From positions 8,342,501 through 8,406,500 of the forward strand of contig NZ_AP018448.1 of the NCBI RefSeq assembly GCF_030294945.1: DNA of 64,000 nt, given 5' to 3'. This DNA is from Streptomyces graminofaciens (GTDB taxonomy: Bacteria > Actinomycetota > Actinomycetes > Streptomycetales > Streptomycetaceae). A program made the position numbers and the translations under genes. Each line of letters opens with the position of its first letter. The stretch's first letter is position 1. The notes beneath the pieces were generated by a model that searched no databases, was not told where the DNA came from, and saw only the letters and a program-made list of their open reading frames with translations. This document shows positions 1 through 9,479 of this stretch, one piece after another.

Positions 1-82
1 TGCACTCTCCTGAGCCAATTGGGGGATGGTAGAGACAGTCAGGGCACCTCGAAGATGAGGCACTACGTCGGTGAGGGATGAC

Positions 83-1372
83 GTGAGCGACAACTCTGTA
101 GTACTGCGGTACGGCGACGGCGAGTACACCTACCCGGTGATCGACAGCACCGTCGGCGACAAGGGCTTCGACATCGGGAAGCTCCGGGCCCAAACCGGTC
201 TGGTCACCCTGGACAGCGGCTACGGCAACACGGCCGCCTATAAATCCGCCATCACCTATCTCGACGGTGAGCAGGGCATCCTGCGCTACCGCGGGTACCC
301 GATCGAGCAGCTGGCCGAGCGCTCCACCTTCCTTGAGGTGGCGTATCTGCTCATCAACGGTGAGCTTCCGACCGTCGACGAGCTCGCCACTTTCCAGGGC
401 GAGATCACGCAGCACACCCTGCTGCACGAGGACGTCAAGAACTTCTACCGGGGCTTCCCGCGCGACGCCCACCCGATGGCGATGCTGTCGTCCGTGGTCA
501 GCGCCCTGTCGACGTTCTACCAGGACAGCCACAACCCGTTCGACGAGCGGCAGCGCAACCTCTCCACGATCCGCCTGCTCGCCAAGCTCCCGACGATCGC
601 GGCGTACGCGTACAAGAAGTCGATCGGTCACCCGTTCGTCTACCCGCGCAACGACCTCGGGTACGTCGAGAACTTCCTGCGCATGACCTTCTCGGTCCCG
701 GCGCAGGAGTACGACCTCGACCCGGTCGTCGTCTCCGCGCTCGACAAGCTTCTGATCCTGCACGCGGACCACGAGCAGAACTGTTCGACCTCCACGGTCC
801 GCCTGGTCGGCTCCTCGCAGGCGAACATGTTCGCCTCGATCTCCGCCGGTATCTCCGCGCTCTGGGGCCCGCTGCACGGCGGCGCCAACCAGTCCGTCCT
901 GGAGATGCTGGAGGGCATCAAGGTCAACGGCGGCGATGTCGACTCCTTCATCCGCAAGGTGAAGAACAAGGAGGACGGCGTCCGCCTGATGGGCTTCGGC
1001 CACCGGGTGTACAAGTCCTTCGACCCGCGCGCCAAGATCATCAAGGCCGCCGCGCACGACGTCCTCTCCGCGCTCGGCAAGTCCGACGAGCTGCTGGACA
1101 TCGCGCTGAAGCTCGAGGAGCACGCGCTCTCCGACGAGTACTTCGTCTCGCGCAACCTCTACCCGAACGTGGACTTCTACACGGGTCTGATCTACCGCGC
1201 CATGGGCTTCCCGACCGAGATGTTCACGGTCCTCTTCGCCCTCGGCCGCCTCCCGGGCTGGATCGCCCAGTGGCACGAGATGATCAAGGAGCCCGGCTCC
1301 CGCATCGGCCGCCCGCGCCAGATCTACACGGGCGTCGTCGAGCGCGACTTCGTGCCGGTCGAGGCGCGATAG
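83..1372 (+). CDS. citA: Citrate synthase
   Basis: Condenses oxaloacetate and acetyl-CoA to citrate, the entry step of the TCA cycle, in the cytoplasm. The 429-residue protein has the family signatures: the HGGANQ loop, GFGHRVYK with the catalytic histidine, and NVDFYTG with the catalytic aspartate. I chose the GTG at 83 (MSDNSVV) over the in-frame GTG at 71 because a GAGGG ribosome site sits about six bases upstream of 83 and because Streptomyces homologues begin there. The gene stands alone, followed by a hairpin terminator. Family assignment is secure; only the start is a choice. Confidence 0.97.
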   Translation: MSDNSVVLRYGDGEYTYPVIDSTVGDKGFDIGKLRAQTGLVTLDSGYGNTAAYKSAITYLDGEQGILRYRGYPIEQLAERSTFLEVAYLLINGELPTVDELATFQGEITQHTLLHEDVKNFYRGFPRDAHPMAMLSSVVSALSTFYQDSHNPFDERQRNLSTIRLLAKLPTIAAYAYKKSIGHPFVYPRNDLGYVENFLRMTFSVPAQEYDLDPVVVSALDKLLILHADHEQNCSTSTVRLVGSSQANMFASISAGISALWGPLHGGANQSVLEMLEGIKVNGGDVDSFIRKVKNKEDGVRLMGFGHRVYKSFDPRAKIIKAAAHDVLSALGKSDELLDIALKLEEHALSDEYFVSRNLYPNVDFYTGLIYRAMGFPTEMFTVLFALGRLPGWIAQWHEMIKEPGSRIGRPRQIYTGVVERDFVPVEAR

Positions 1373-1383
1373 CCATACTGCTG

Positions 1384-1411
1384 AGCCCCGTACGGCGTGC
1401 CGTACGGGGCT
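1384..1411 (+). terminator. Intrinsic terminator after citrate synthase
   Basis: A perfect 13-base inverted repeat (1384-1396 and 1399-1411) lies 11 bases after the stop codon and ends in TTTG. It is the obvious transcription end of the upstream gene. Confidence 0.8.
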
Positions 1412-1430
1412 TTGTGGTTTCCGTGTATGG

Positions 1431-1483
1431 AAAAGGCGCCCTGCAACGCTGGTCCCCCCACGGGCCGGCGAGCAGGGCGCCTT
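1431..1483 (-). terminator. Hairpin with T-tract on the minus strand (possible small-RNA terminator)
   Basis: The 12-base arms 1433-1444 and 1472-1483 pair perfectly. Read on the minus strand, the stem is followed by TTTT (1434-1431), so it would stop a leftward transcript. The only same-strand gene nearby (copA) lies entirely to the right with about 470 bases between, so either copA transcripts end here or an independent RNA does. Confidence 0.5.
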
Positions 1484-1950
1484 CCCATGTCCCGGTGCGG
1501 ATTCCCCCCACGGGATCCGGCCGGGCGTCTGGTGGGCACAGCGCCTGAATCGCTGAGCAGGACGAGCAGAGCTCGTCGTACCACTGTGTGCGGTTGTTGT
1601 GCTGAGGTACTGCTGTGCTGCGGTCTGCCGGGACGCGTACGTACGGGAGGGCCGCTCAAAGCTCCCCGGTGTACGTGCCCCGGCAACGCAATTCCGGGAA
1701 CGTCCCCCAAGACATCCCCAGATGCCAGTCACGCCCCCCAAGACGCTTCTGACATCGCCAACTTAGACTCACGAACCCCTTCGTTGGTTACGTTCACATC
1801 ACTGTGATCTGCGTCTCTCGGCATATGTCCTGAAGATACGCAAGAGACTCAAAACGGTGATCGAGACCCCAGCGTAAGGATGATGCGCGAGCCTTGTGAA
1901 GAGCTTATGTGAGGCTGAGTCCGGACTCTAGAGGGACTTTTACCTCGTCG
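1484..1950. other. Non-coding stretch between citrate synthase and copA
   Basis: No convincing reading frame. The region holds C-rich repeats around 1453 and 1501 (CCCCCACGGG twice), a 12-base palindrome at 1917-1928, and the upstream part of whatever leftward RNA ends at the 1431-1483 hairpin. Small RNAs next to citrate synthase are known in Streptomyces, but identity with any of them is not shown here. Confidence 0.4.
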
Positions 1951-4218
1951 TCATGAAAATGCCCTGAGTCGCAAGCTGTTCGTGACCACGAATACGGACG
2001 AAAAGGCCATTGTCGCCCCCGCGATCATCGGGTTGAGCAGCCCGGCGGCGGCCAGCGGCAGCGCGGCCAGGTTGTATCCGAACGCCCAGAGCAGGTTCCC
2101 CTTGATCGTGGCCAGGGTCCGCCGGGAGAGCCGGATGGCGTCGGCGGCCACCCGCAGGTCACCGCGGACGAGCGTCAGGTCCCCCGCCTCCATCGCCGCG
2201 TCCGTGCCCGTGCCCAGCGCCAGCCCCAGATCGGCGGTGGCGAGCGCCGCCGCGTCGTTCACGCCGTCACCGACCATCGCGACCGTACGGCCCTCGCCCT
2301 GGAGCCGCCGTACGACGTCGACCTTGTCCTCGGGCAGCACCTCGGCGATCACGTCCTCGGGGGCGATGCCGACCGCCGCGGCCACGGAACGCGCCACGCG
2401 CGCGTGGTCCCCGGTCAGCAGCATCGGAGTGAGCCCCAGCGCCCGCAACCGCCGGACGGCCTCGGCGCTGGTCTCCTTGATCGCGTCGGCGACGGTGACG
2501 ACACCGAGCGCCACTCCGTCCCGGGTGACCACGACCGCCGTGCGCCCCGCGTCCTCGGCGGCCTCCTTGGCGGCCTCCAGCGCCTCGGGGAGGGGCCCGT
2601 CGAAGATCCGCCCCACCTGGACGTGGTGGCCCTCCACGCGGCCGTGTACGCCCTTCCCGGGCACGTTCTCGAAGTGGTCCACGCCAGGCAGGGTGCCCAG
2701 GCGCTTTTCGGCGCCCGCGGCGATCGCCCGGGCCACCGGGTGCTCGGAGGCGTGTTCGACGGCGCCCGCGAGGCGCAGGACGTCCTCTTCGAGGGCGTCC
2801 TCGGCCGCGTGCACCTCCTGGAGGGTCATCCGGCCGGTGGTGACCGTGCCGGTCTTGTCCAGGACGACCGTGTCGACGCGGCGCGTGGACTCCAGGACCT
2901 CGGGGCCCTTGATGAGGATGCCGAGCTGCGCGCCGCGCCCCGTGCCGACCAGCAGGGCGGTCGGGGTGGCGAGGCCGAGCGCGCACGGGCAGGCGATGAT
3001 CAGCACCGCGACGGCCGCGGTGAACGCGGCGGCGGTGTCGTCGGTCGCCCCGAGCCAGGCGCCGAACGTGGCGACCGCGATCACCAGCACGACGGGTACG
3101 AACACGGCCGAGATCCGGTCGGCGAGCCGCTGCGCCTCCGCCTTGCCGTTCTGCGCGTCCTCCACCAGCTTCGCCATCCGGGCGAGCTGGGTGTCGGCGC
3201 CGACCCGGGTGGCCTCGACGACGAGCCGGCCCCCGGCGTTGACGGTCGCACCCGTGACGGCGTCCCCGACCATCACGTCCACCGGCACCGACTCGCCGGT
3301 CAGCATGGACGCGTCGACCGCCGAGGAGCCCTCGACGACCGTGCCGTCGGTGGCGATCTTCTCGCCGGGCCGTACGACGAACCGGTCCCCGACGGCCAGC
3401 TGACCGGCGGGGATCCGCACCTCGCGCCCTCCGCGCAGCACCGCGACCTCCTTGGCGCCCAGCTCCAGCAGCGCCCGGAGCGCGGCCCCGGCGCGACGCT
3501 TGGAGCGGGCCTCCAGATAGCGGCCGAGCAGGATGAAGGCGATGACCCCGGCGGCCACTTCCAGGTAGATCGTCGACGAGCCGTCCGTACGGGACGCGGT
3601 GCCGTTCTGAATTGCCGGAAGAGTGAAGCCGTGCCGCATGCCCGGCATGCCCGCGTGGCCCCAGAAGAGCGCCCACAGGGACCAGCCGAACGCGGCGAGC
3701 GTGCCGACCGAGACGAGCGTGTCCATGGTGGCCGCGCCGTGCCGCAGATTGGTGAAGGCGGCCCGGTGGAAGGGCAGCCCGCCCCAGACGACGACCGGGG
3801 CGGCCAGTGTCAGCGAGAGCCACTGCCAGTTGTCGAACTGCAGCGCCGGGATCATGGACATGAGGATCACGGGGGCGGCGAGCAGCGCGGAGACGGTGAG
3901 CCGCTGACGGAGGGAGGCGAGTTCGGGATCGGCCTCCGGTGCGGGCTCCTCCTGCTGGGGCGGGGCCGGTGGCGGCGGCTCCTCGGCCGTGTAGCCCGTC
4001 TTCACCACGGTGGCGATCAGATCGGAGACGCCCACCCCTACGGGGTACGTCACCTTCGCCTTCTCCGTCGCGTAGTTCACCGTGGCGGTGACCCCGTCCA
4101 TGCGGTTGAGCTTCTTCTCGACGCGGGCCGCGCAGGAGGCGCAGGTCATCCCGCCGATCGTCAGCTCGACCTCATGGAGGGGCTCACTTGTGGGTGCCTC
4201 TGCGGTGGTGCTGCTCAT
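1951..4218 (-). CDS. copA: Copper-translocating P-type ATPase CopA
   Basis: Membrane pump that uses ATP to export Cu(I). The 755-residue protein has one N-terminal heavy-metal domain ([10 protein letters not shown] near residue 22), about eight membrane helices, the Cu-binding CPC motif in [12 protein letters not shown] near residue 407, the phosphorylated aspartate in DKTGTVT near residue 452, the EHP nucleotide-domain motif, and [10 protein letters not shown] near residue 648. It starts at ATG 4218, 32 bases after the copZ stop, so the two genes form a copZ-copA operon. Length and motif set are normal for a CopA with a single heavy-metal domain. Confidence 0.95.
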   Translation of the reverse strand: MSSTTAEAPTSEPLHEVELTIGGMTCASCAARVEKKLNRMDGVTATVNYATEKAKVTYPVGVGVSDLIATVVKTGYTAEEPPPPAPPQQEEPAPEADPELASLRQRLTVSALLAAPVILMSMIPALQFDNWQWLSLTLAAPVVVWGGLPFHRAAFTNLRHGAATMDTLVSVGTLAAFGWSLWALFWGHAGMPGMRHGFTLPAIQNGTASRTDGSSTIYLEVAAGVIAFILLGRYLEARSKRRAGAALRALLELGAKEVAVLRGGREVRIPAGQLAVGDRFVVRPGEKIATDGTVVEGSSAVDASMLTGESVPVDVMVGDAVTGATVNAGGRLVVEATRVGADTQLARMAKLVEDAQNGKAEAQRLADRISAVFVPVVLVIAVATFGAWLGATDDTAAAFTAAVAVLIIACPCALGLATPTALLVGTGRGAQLGILIKGPEVLESTRRVDTVVLDKTGTVTTGRMTLQEVHAAEDALEEDVLRLAGAVEHASEHPVARAIAAGAEKRLGTLPGVDHFENVPGKGVHGRVEGHHVQVGRIFDGPLPEALEAAKEAAEDAGRTAVVVTRDGVALGVVTVADAIKETSAEAVRRLRALGLTPMLLTGDHARVARSVAAAVGIAPEDVIAEVLPEDKVDVVRRLQGEGRTVAMVGDGVNDAAALATADLGLALGTGTDAAMEAGDLTLVRGDLRVAADAIRLSRRTLATIKGNLLWAFGYNLAALPLAAAGLLNPMIAGATMAFSSVFVVTNSLRLRAFS

Positions 4219-4250
4219 GTCCGTACTCCCGGAACGAACGGCGAGGGGGG

Positions 4251-4490
4251 TCAGGCCTTGCCGACCAGCTCGAAGCCGGCCTCGTCGACGGCGGCGCGCA
4301 CGGCCTCCTCGTCGAGCGGGGCGGCGGAGACCACGGTGACCTCGCCGCTGGAGGCGACGGCCTTCACGGAGGTGACACCGGCGAGTTCCGAGATCTCACC
4401 GGAGACGGCACCCTCGCAGTGCCCGCAGCTCATTCCGCTCACCTTGTAGACAGCGGTGACGGAACCCGGGGTGTCGGTCTGGGCGGTCAT
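4251..4490 (-). CDS. copZ: Copper chaperone CopZ
   Basis: A 79-residue soluble heavy-metal-associated domain that binds Cu(I) and passes it to CopA. The metal site is [12 protein letters not shown] near residues 18-29. I chose ATG 4490 (MTAQTDT) rather than the longer in-frame start at 4580 because a GAGGAG ribosome site lies seven bases upstream and because the longer form would run across the operator. It leads the copZ-copA operon and has a CsoR-type box upstream. Confidence 0.93.
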   Translation of the reverse strand: MTAQTDTPGSVTAVYKVSGMSCGHCEGAVSGEISELAGVTSVKAVASSGEVTVVSAAPLDEEAVRAAVDEAGFELVGKA

Positions 4491-4553
4491 GTGGTTGCTC
4501 CTCGTCGAGGCGTGTGGGGTTGTGGGGTCCAGTCGACCCTCAGGTGACCCAGG

Positions 4554-4574
4554 ATATACCCCTAGGGGGTATGA
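4554..4574 (-). promoter_or_regulatory. CsoR-type copper operator upstream of copZ-copA
   Basis: The palindromic sequence ATACCCCTAGGGGGTAT at 4556-4572 matches the TACCC..GGGTA pattern bound by the Cu(I) repressor CsoR in actinobacteria. It lies 66 bases upstream of the copZ start. The csoR gene itself is not in the window. Confidence 0.85.
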
Positions 4575-4647
4575 ATCCAAGAGATGTCGGCGAGGGTGCC
4601 CCGAAGGGTGGGGCGGGCGTGGCGGTGGACGACGGCTGCTCGCGGGG

Positions 4648-5373
4648 TCAGGGGGTCGGTGTCGTGCCGGCGTTCGCGGCGACGGTCAGCTGGACGCCCA
4701 CCAGTGGCTCCAGGTAGCGGAACAGGACGTTCTTCAGCTCCTGGATGTATGCGTCGCGCTCGGTGCCCTCGTGGGCGAGCACGAGCTCCAGGCCGGCCTT
4801 GTAGACGCCCACGCAGACGTGTGCGGTGCGCGTGAGGTCGGCGGCCGGCGCGTCGGGCAGGAACGGCGAGAGCAGCGCCTCGATCCGGGCGACCAGCGTC
4901 ACGTGCAGGGCGTCGTGCTCCTCGGCGATCCGGCCGGGGATGTCCGGGCCGTGCATCAGCGCGAAGACCACGGGGTGCTCGCAGTTGAACTCGATGAAGC
5001 GGTCGACGGCGGCCGCGACGGCCTGCTCCAGCGGTGTGTTCGGCGCGACCGGCGCCAGCGCCTCGCCGAACGTCTCCCGCATCTCGTGCAGGAGCCGGTC
5101 GCCCAGCTCGATCGCGATCGCTTCCTTGTTCGGGAAGTACTGGTACAGCGTGCCCGGCGAGACCCCCGCCTCGCGGGCGATCGCGTTGGTGCTGGCGGCG
5201 GTGTAGCCGGTCGTGCAGAAGACGGACGCGGCGGCTTCGAGCAGCTGTGCGATACGGCGCTCGCCACGGGCCTGGCGGCGGCGTGGCTGCTCCTTGTCCT
5301 GGCCCGTGCCCCGGTCGGCCTCCGGGCCCTTCGCCAGGCTCTGCTCCCGGTTCTTCTCCTGGTTGGTGGGCAC
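4648..5373 (-). CDS. TetR-family transcriptional regulator
   Basis: A 241-residue repressor with an N-terminal TetR DNA-binding domain (helix-turn-helix around AREAGVSPGTLYQYFPNKEA) and a C-terminal ligand domain. It is divergent from an MMPL exporter and two palindromic sites lie in between, so it very probably represses itself and the exporter. I prefer GTG 5373 (VPTNQEK). The longer frame begins with TTG at 5409, close to the first operator. The first ~40 residues are charged, disordered and poorly conserved, so the exact start is uncertain. Confidence 0.88.
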   Translation of the reverse strand: MPTNQEKNREQSLAKGPEADRGTGQDKEQPRRRQARGERRIAQLLEAAASVFCTTGYTAASTNAIAREAGVSPGTLYQYFPNKEAIAIELGDRLLHEMRETFGEALAPVAPNTPLEQAVAAAVDRFIEFNCEHPVVFALMHGPDIPGRIAEEHDALHVTLVARIEALLSPFLPDAPAADLTRTAHVCVGVYKAGLELVLAHEGTERDAYIQELKNVLFRYLEPLVGVQLTVAANAGTTPTP

Positions 5374-5402
5374 GCGGTTATCCCCAGCTCTCCCGAACGC
5401 GA

Positions 5403-5455
5403 TTGACAAACACGAGCGGTCGCTCGCATTCTAGTGAAACGCGAGCGATCTCTCG
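5403..5455 (+). promoter_or_regulatory. MMPL promoter with two TetR-type operators
   Basis: A TTGACA -35 box (5403-5408) and CATTCT -10 box (5427-5432, spacing 18) face the MMPL gene. The near-palindrome CGAGCGGTCGCTCG (5413-5426) sits between them, and a second copy CGAGCGATCTCTCG (5442-5455) covers the expected start of transcription. Their centres are 29 bases apart. The arrangement fits direct repression by the divergent TetR protein. Confidence 0.75.
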
Positions 5456-5537
5456 TATTTGACCAGTCTATGGCCATGGTGCGTCCTTGCCGCCTGCCTG
5501 CGCGCAGCACGGACCACGGTGAAGGGGACACCGCAAG

Positions 5538-7796
5538 ATGACCGAAGTCAACAGGCCACCCCGGGTGGGCGGCTGGACCCGTTTCGCGACCGGGCGTCCC
5601 CGGCTCACCCTGCTGTTCGCCCTGGTGCTCACCGCCCTCGCGGTGGCCGCGGGCAGTGGAGTCGCGGACCGCCTGGGCAGCGGCGGCTGGGAGGACCCGG
5701 GCGCCCAGTCCACGTATGCGACGAAGGCCCTGGAGCGGGAGTTCCCCGACTCCCAGCCGAACTTCCTGCTGCTGGTCGACGCGGGCGGGGCCTCGGTCGA
5801 CGATCCGGCGGTCGCCGCCGAGGCGAAGAAGCTGGCCGAGGGGCTCGCCGCCGAGAAGGGCATCACGGGGGTCGGCTCCTACTGGCAGTCCGGCCTGCCG
5901 ACCCTGCGCGCGGAGGACGGCCACGAGGCGCTGATAGCGGCCCGTCTGACGGGCGACGAGACGGCGATGAACAAGACGCTGGACCGCATCGCGCCCGAGT
6001 TCCGCGGCACGCACGGCCCGGTCGAGGTCAGGATCGGCGGCATGATCGCCGTGCGGCACGAGATGCAGACGATCATCCAGGAGGACCTCCTCCGGGCCGA
6101 GATCATCGCCCTGCCGGTGACGCTCGTGCTGCTGGTGATGGTCTTCGGCAGCGCGGTCGCCGCCCTGCTGCCGCTCGGCGTGGGCATCGTCGCGATCCTC
6201 GGCACGAACGCGGTCCTGCGCGGCCTCACGGAGGTCACGGACGTCTCGGTCTTCGCGCTGAACCTGACGACGGCGCTGGGTCTCGGCCTGGCGATCGACT
6301 ACGCCCTGTTCATCGTGCGCCGCTTCCGCGAGGAGCTGTCCACCGGAGCCGAGCCCCTGGCCGCCGTGGCCACGACCATGCGCACGGCCGGCCGTACGGT
6401 CCTGTTCTCCGCCCTCACGGTCGCCGTCTCCCTGGCGGCCATGATGATCTTCCCGCAGTACTTCCTGCGCTCCTTCGCCTACGCGGGCATAGCGGTGGTC
6501 CTGCTGGCCGCGGCAGCCGCGCTGATCCTGCTCCCGGCCGCTCTGGTGCTGCTCGGCGAGCGGGTCAACGCCCTCGACATGCGGCGGCTGTTCAGGCGGA
6601 AGAAGAGCCGGCCGTCGAGCGGCGAGGCCGAGGAAGGCGCCGCCTGGGGCCGTATGGCGAACCTCGTCATGCGCCGTGCCCCCTACTTCGCGGTGGCCAC
6701 GACCGCCGGTCTGGTCCTCCTCGGGCTGCCCTTCCTGGGCGTGAAGTTCGGCACGGCGGACGATCGCCAGCTGCCCTCGACCGCGGAGTCCCATGTCGTG
6801 CAGCAGCACATCAGGGACGGCTTCCCGGGCAGCCCCGGCGGCGGCCTGGAGGTGCTCGCGGAGGGGAAGGCGACGGAGTCCGAGTACGCGGCGTACAAGG
6901 ACCGCATCGCCGATCTCCCCGAGGTGCTTCGCGTGGACGGCCCCCTGGTGAAGGGCGACGCGGCCTACTTCACGGTGCAGCCGAGGGGCGAGGCGGTCGA
7001 CGAAGGCGCGCAGCGCCTGGTGGACGAGATCCGGGCGACGGACGTCCCCTTCGACACCTCGGTGACGGGCACGGCCGCGGTGCTGGTGGACACGAAGTCG
7101 GCCATCGCCGAAGGCCTCCCCTGGGCCCTCTCCTTCATAGCGATCGTCACCCTCCTCCTGGTCTTCCTCCTCACGGGCAGCGTGTTGATCCCCGTCCAGG
7201 CGGTTCTGCTCAACGCGCTCAGCCTGACGGCGATGTTCGGCGCGATGGTCTGGGTCTTCCAGGACGGCCACCTCTCGGGCCTCCTCGACTTCACCAGCCC
7301 CGGCTCGATAGAGACCACCCTCCCGGTCCTGATGTTCTGCGTGGCCTTCGGACTCTCCATGGACTACGGCGTCTTCCTGCTCTCCCGCATCAAGGAGGAG
7401 TACGAGCACACGGGCGACCACACGGCCTCCGTCCGCTTCGGCCTTCAGCGCACCGGCGGCCTGATCACCGCGGCCGCGGTCATCCTGGCGGTGGTGATGA
7501 TCGCGATCGGCACGTCCCGAGTCACCAACACCAAGATGCTGGGCCTGGGCCTTGCCCTGGCAGTCCTGATGGACGCCATGGTCGTCCGCAGCCTCCTGGT
7601 CCCCTCGGTCATGCGCCTCACAGGCCGCGCCACGTGGTGGGCCCCGGGCCCCCTTCGAAGGTTCCACGAGCGCTTCGGTCTGAGCGAGGGCGAGGGGCGG
7701 CCGACGGAGCCGGACGCTCCGGACAAGCCGGAGCCCACCCCGAAGCAGAACGAGCCCAACGAGACCGAGGCCATATCCAGCCCGTCCGGCGTCTGA
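5538..7796 (+). CDS. MMPL-family (RND superfamily) membrane transporter
   Basis: A 752-residue inner-membrane exporter, probably proton-driven, for lipids or hydrophobic drugs. It shows the usual duplicated layout: one helix, a periplasmic-side loop, then a helix bundle, twice. Each bundle carries the conserved Asp-Tyr motif (AIDYALFIVRRFREE and SMDYGVFLLSRIKEE), which in MmpL proteins relays protons. The C-terminal ~50 residues are a charged cytoplasmic tail. The substrate cannot be read from the sequence; control by the neighbouring TetR regulator suggests induction by an exported compound. Confidence 0.92.
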   Translation: MTEVNRPPRVGGWTRFATGRPRLTLLFALVLTALAVAAGSGVADRLGSGGWEDPGAQSTYATKALEREFPDSQPNFLLLVDAGGASVDDPAVAAEAKKLAEGLAAEKGITGVGSYWQSGLPTLRAEDGHEALIAARLTGDETAMNKTLDRIAPEFRGTHGPVEVRIGGMIAVRHEMQTIIQEDLLRAEIIALPVTLVLLVMVFGSAVAALLPLGVGIVAILGTNAVLRGLTEVTDVSVFALNLTTALGLGLAIDYALFIVRRFREELSTGAEPLAAVATTMRTAGRTVLFSALTVAVSLAAMMIFPQYFLRSFAYAGIAVVLLAAAAALILLPAALVLLGERVNALDMRRLFRRKKSRPSSGEAEEGAAWGRMANLVMRRAPYFAVATTAGLVLLGLPFLGVKFGTADDRQLPSTAESHVVQQHIRDGFPGSPGGGLEVLAEGKATESEYAAYKDRIADLPEVLRVDGPLVKGDAAYFTVQPRGEAVDEGAQRLVDEIRATDVPFDTSVTGTAAVLVDTKSAIAEGLPWALSFIAIVTLLLVFLLTGSVLIPVQAVLLNALSLTAMFGAMVWVFQDGHLSGLLDFTSPGSIETTLPVLMFCVAFGLSMDYGVFLLSRIKEEYEHTGDHTASVRFGLQRTGGLITAAAVILAVVMIAIGTSRVTNTKMLGLGLALAVLMDAMVVRSLLVPSVMRLTGRATWWAPGPLRRFHERFGLSEGEGRPTEPDAPDKPEPTPKQNEPNETEAISSPSGV

Positions 7797-7925
7797 GGAC
7801 GAGCCCGAAGGGCGAAGCTCGGGGACGGCGGGCCGTGCGTGGTCGAGTGCGGGTTGCGGTCGATTGCCCGCACAGTTCCCCGTGGCCCTGAAGCAACGGC
7901 CCTGCGGGCCGTAAAGCGACGGCCG

Positions 7926-7988
7926 CCCCTGAAAAGACCGGGGCGCAGCCCGGTCTTTTCAGGGGCGCGGGGAACTGCGCGACCAGCC
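7926..7988. repeat. REP-like intergenic element: 17-bp stem plus conserved tail
   Basis: A perfect 17-base inverted repeat (7926-7942 / 7949-7965, loop GCGCAG) is followed by GGGGCGCGGGGAACTGCGCG and ACCAGCC. A second copy of the tail with a shorter stem occurs at 10590-10626. The hairpin should also end transcription from the MMPL gene. Such elements are common between Streptomyces genes. Confidence 0.7.
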
Positions 7989-8040
7989 ACACACAACCCG
8001 CATCCACCCAAACACCCACGCCCCCACCTCCCTAGGCACC

Positions 8041-8240
8041 CCCCACCCACCCGGAAGCCACCCCACCCACCCGGAAGCCACCCCACCCACCCGGAAGCCA
8101 CCCCACCCACCCGGAAGCCACCCCACCCACCCGGAAGCCACCCCACCCGCCCGGGAAGCCCTCCCACCCGCCCGGGAAGCCCTCCCATCCGCCCGGGAGG
8201 CCCTCCCATCCGCCCGGGAGGCCCTCCCACCCACGGAAGC
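8041..8240. repeat. Tandem repeat of a 20-bp unit
   Basis: Five identical copies of the unit CCCCACCCACCCGGAAGCCA (8041-8140) are followed by four to five degenerate copies in which ACCCAC becomes ACCCGC or ATCCGC and the unit grows to 21-22 bases (8141-8240). The array lies in the 639-base gap between the MMPL gene and the dehydrogenase. The repeat-encoded Gly/Trp-rich minus-strand frames have no ribosome site and look non-coding. The rest of the gap shows nothing else recognisable. Confidence 0.85.
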
Positions 8241-8435
8241 CCTACCCACCCACCCCGCCTCCCCGGGGTCGAAGGGGCGGCAGCCCCTGGGGGATGGGAC
8301 GGGTAAGTAGGGGCGGCGGGGGCGAGAAACCCGCCCCACCCCCGGGTGCCATGCTGACCAGGGCCCAAGCCGAGGGCAGGGAAGCCCCGGCGGTTCAGGT
8401 GGCCCATATGGCCCCGGTGTCGAAAGGTGAGACAT

Positions 8436-9479
8436 ATGCGCGCGGTGGTGTTCGAGCGGTTCGGTGAGCCGGCCGAGGTGCGGGAGGTCCCGGACCCCGC
8501 CCCGGCGGAGCACGGAGTCGTGGTCCGGGTCGAAGCCACCGGCCTCTGCCGCAGCGACTGGCACGGCTGGATGGGCCACGACCCGGACATCACCCTCCCG
8601 CACGTCCCGGGCCACGAGCTCGCCGGAGTGGTCGAGTCGGTCGGCGCCCGGGTGACCGGCTGGCGCCCCGGCGACCGCGTCACGGTCCCGTTCATCTGCG
8701 CCTGCGGCAGCTGCGCCGACTGCACCGCAGGCGACCAGCAGGTGTGCGCACACCAGACCCAGCCGGGCTTCACCCACTGGGGCTCCTTCGCCCAGTACGT
8801 GGCCCTGGACCACGCCGACGTGAACCTCGTAGCCCTCCCGGACGAGCTGTCGTACGGCACGGCCGCCTCACTCGGCTGCCGCTTCGCGACGGCGTTCCGC
8901 GCGGTCGTGGCACAGGGCCGCGTCGCCGCGGGGGAGTGGGTGGCCGTGCACGGCTGCGGCGGCGTGGGCCTCTCGGCGGTGATGATCGCGGCGGCGTCGG
9001 GCGCGCGGGTCGTCGCCGTCGACGTATCGCCGCAGGCGCTGGACCTGGCCCGGAAGTTCGGCGCGGCGCAATGCGTGGACGCCTCCCGCACCGAGGACAC
9101 GGCCGCGGCGATACGGGACCTCACGGGCGGCGGCGCCCACCTCTCCCTCGACGCCCTGGGCTCCCCGGTCACCTGCGCGGCCTCGGTGAACAGTCTCCGC
9201 CGCCGGGGCCGCCACATCCAGGTCGGCCTGCTCCCCTCGGAAACGGGCACCACCCCCGTGCCCATGGCCCGCGCGGTCGCCCTCGAACTGGAACTCCTGG
9301 GCAGCCACGGCATGGCGGCCCACGCCTACCCGAGGATGCTGGAGCTGGTGAGAGCGGGCGTCCTGCGCCCCGACCTCCTCGTCACTTCGACGATCCCGCT
9401 GGACGCGGCACCCGAGTCGCTGGCGGCGCTGGGCACGGCACCGGGCAGCGGTGTCACGGTCATCGAGCCGTGGAGCTGA
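8436..9479 (+). CDS. Zinc-dependent alcohol dehydrogenase family protein
   Basis: A 347-residue medium-chain dehydrogenase that oxidises an alcohol with NAD(P). Catalytic zinc ligands are C38, H60 and E61 ([10 protein letters not shown] and PGHELAG); the structural-zinc cysteines lie in CACGSCADC plus a nearby QQVC; the nucleotide fold carries [10 protein letters not shown] chose ATG 8436 (MRAVVFE) because AAAGGTGAG lies just upstream; the GTG at 8427 sits inside that ribosome site. The gene converges on the acetyltransferase and overlaps it by 20 bases. The substrate is unknown. Confidence 0.92.
   Translation: MRAVVFERFGEPAEVREVPDPAPAEHGVVVRVEATGLCRSDWHGWMGHDPDITLPHVPGHELAGVVESVGARVTGWRPGDRVTVPFICACGSCADCTAGDQQVCAHQTQPGFTHWGSFAQYVALDHADVNLVALPDELSYGTAASLGCRFATAFRAVVAQGRVAAGEWVAVHGCGGVGLSAVMIAAASGARVVAVDVSPQALDLARKFGAAQCVDASRTEDTAAAIRDLTGGGAHLSLDALGSPVTCAASVNSLRRRGRHIQVGLLPSETGTTPVPMARAVALELELLGSHGMAAHAYPRMLELVRAGVLRPDLLVTSTIPLDAAPESLAALGTAPGSGVTVIEPWS

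Noticed and set aside
640..1155. 171-codon minus-strand frame inside citrate synthase
   Set aside because: Antisense shadow of a strongly conserved gene; Ser/Arg-rich, no ribosome site.
2404..4449. 681-codon plus-strand frame opposite copA
   Set aside because: Gly/Arg/His-rich composition typical of antisense frames in high-GC DNA; copA carries all family motifs.
8041..8240. Tandem 20-bp array as a CRISPR
   Set aside because: Units are contiguous with no spacers, and no cas genes are near.
7445..9313. 622-codon minus-strand frame with Gly/Trp-rich repeats
   Set aside because: It crosses MMPL and dehydrogenase genes antisense and owes its repeats to the intergenic array; no start signal.
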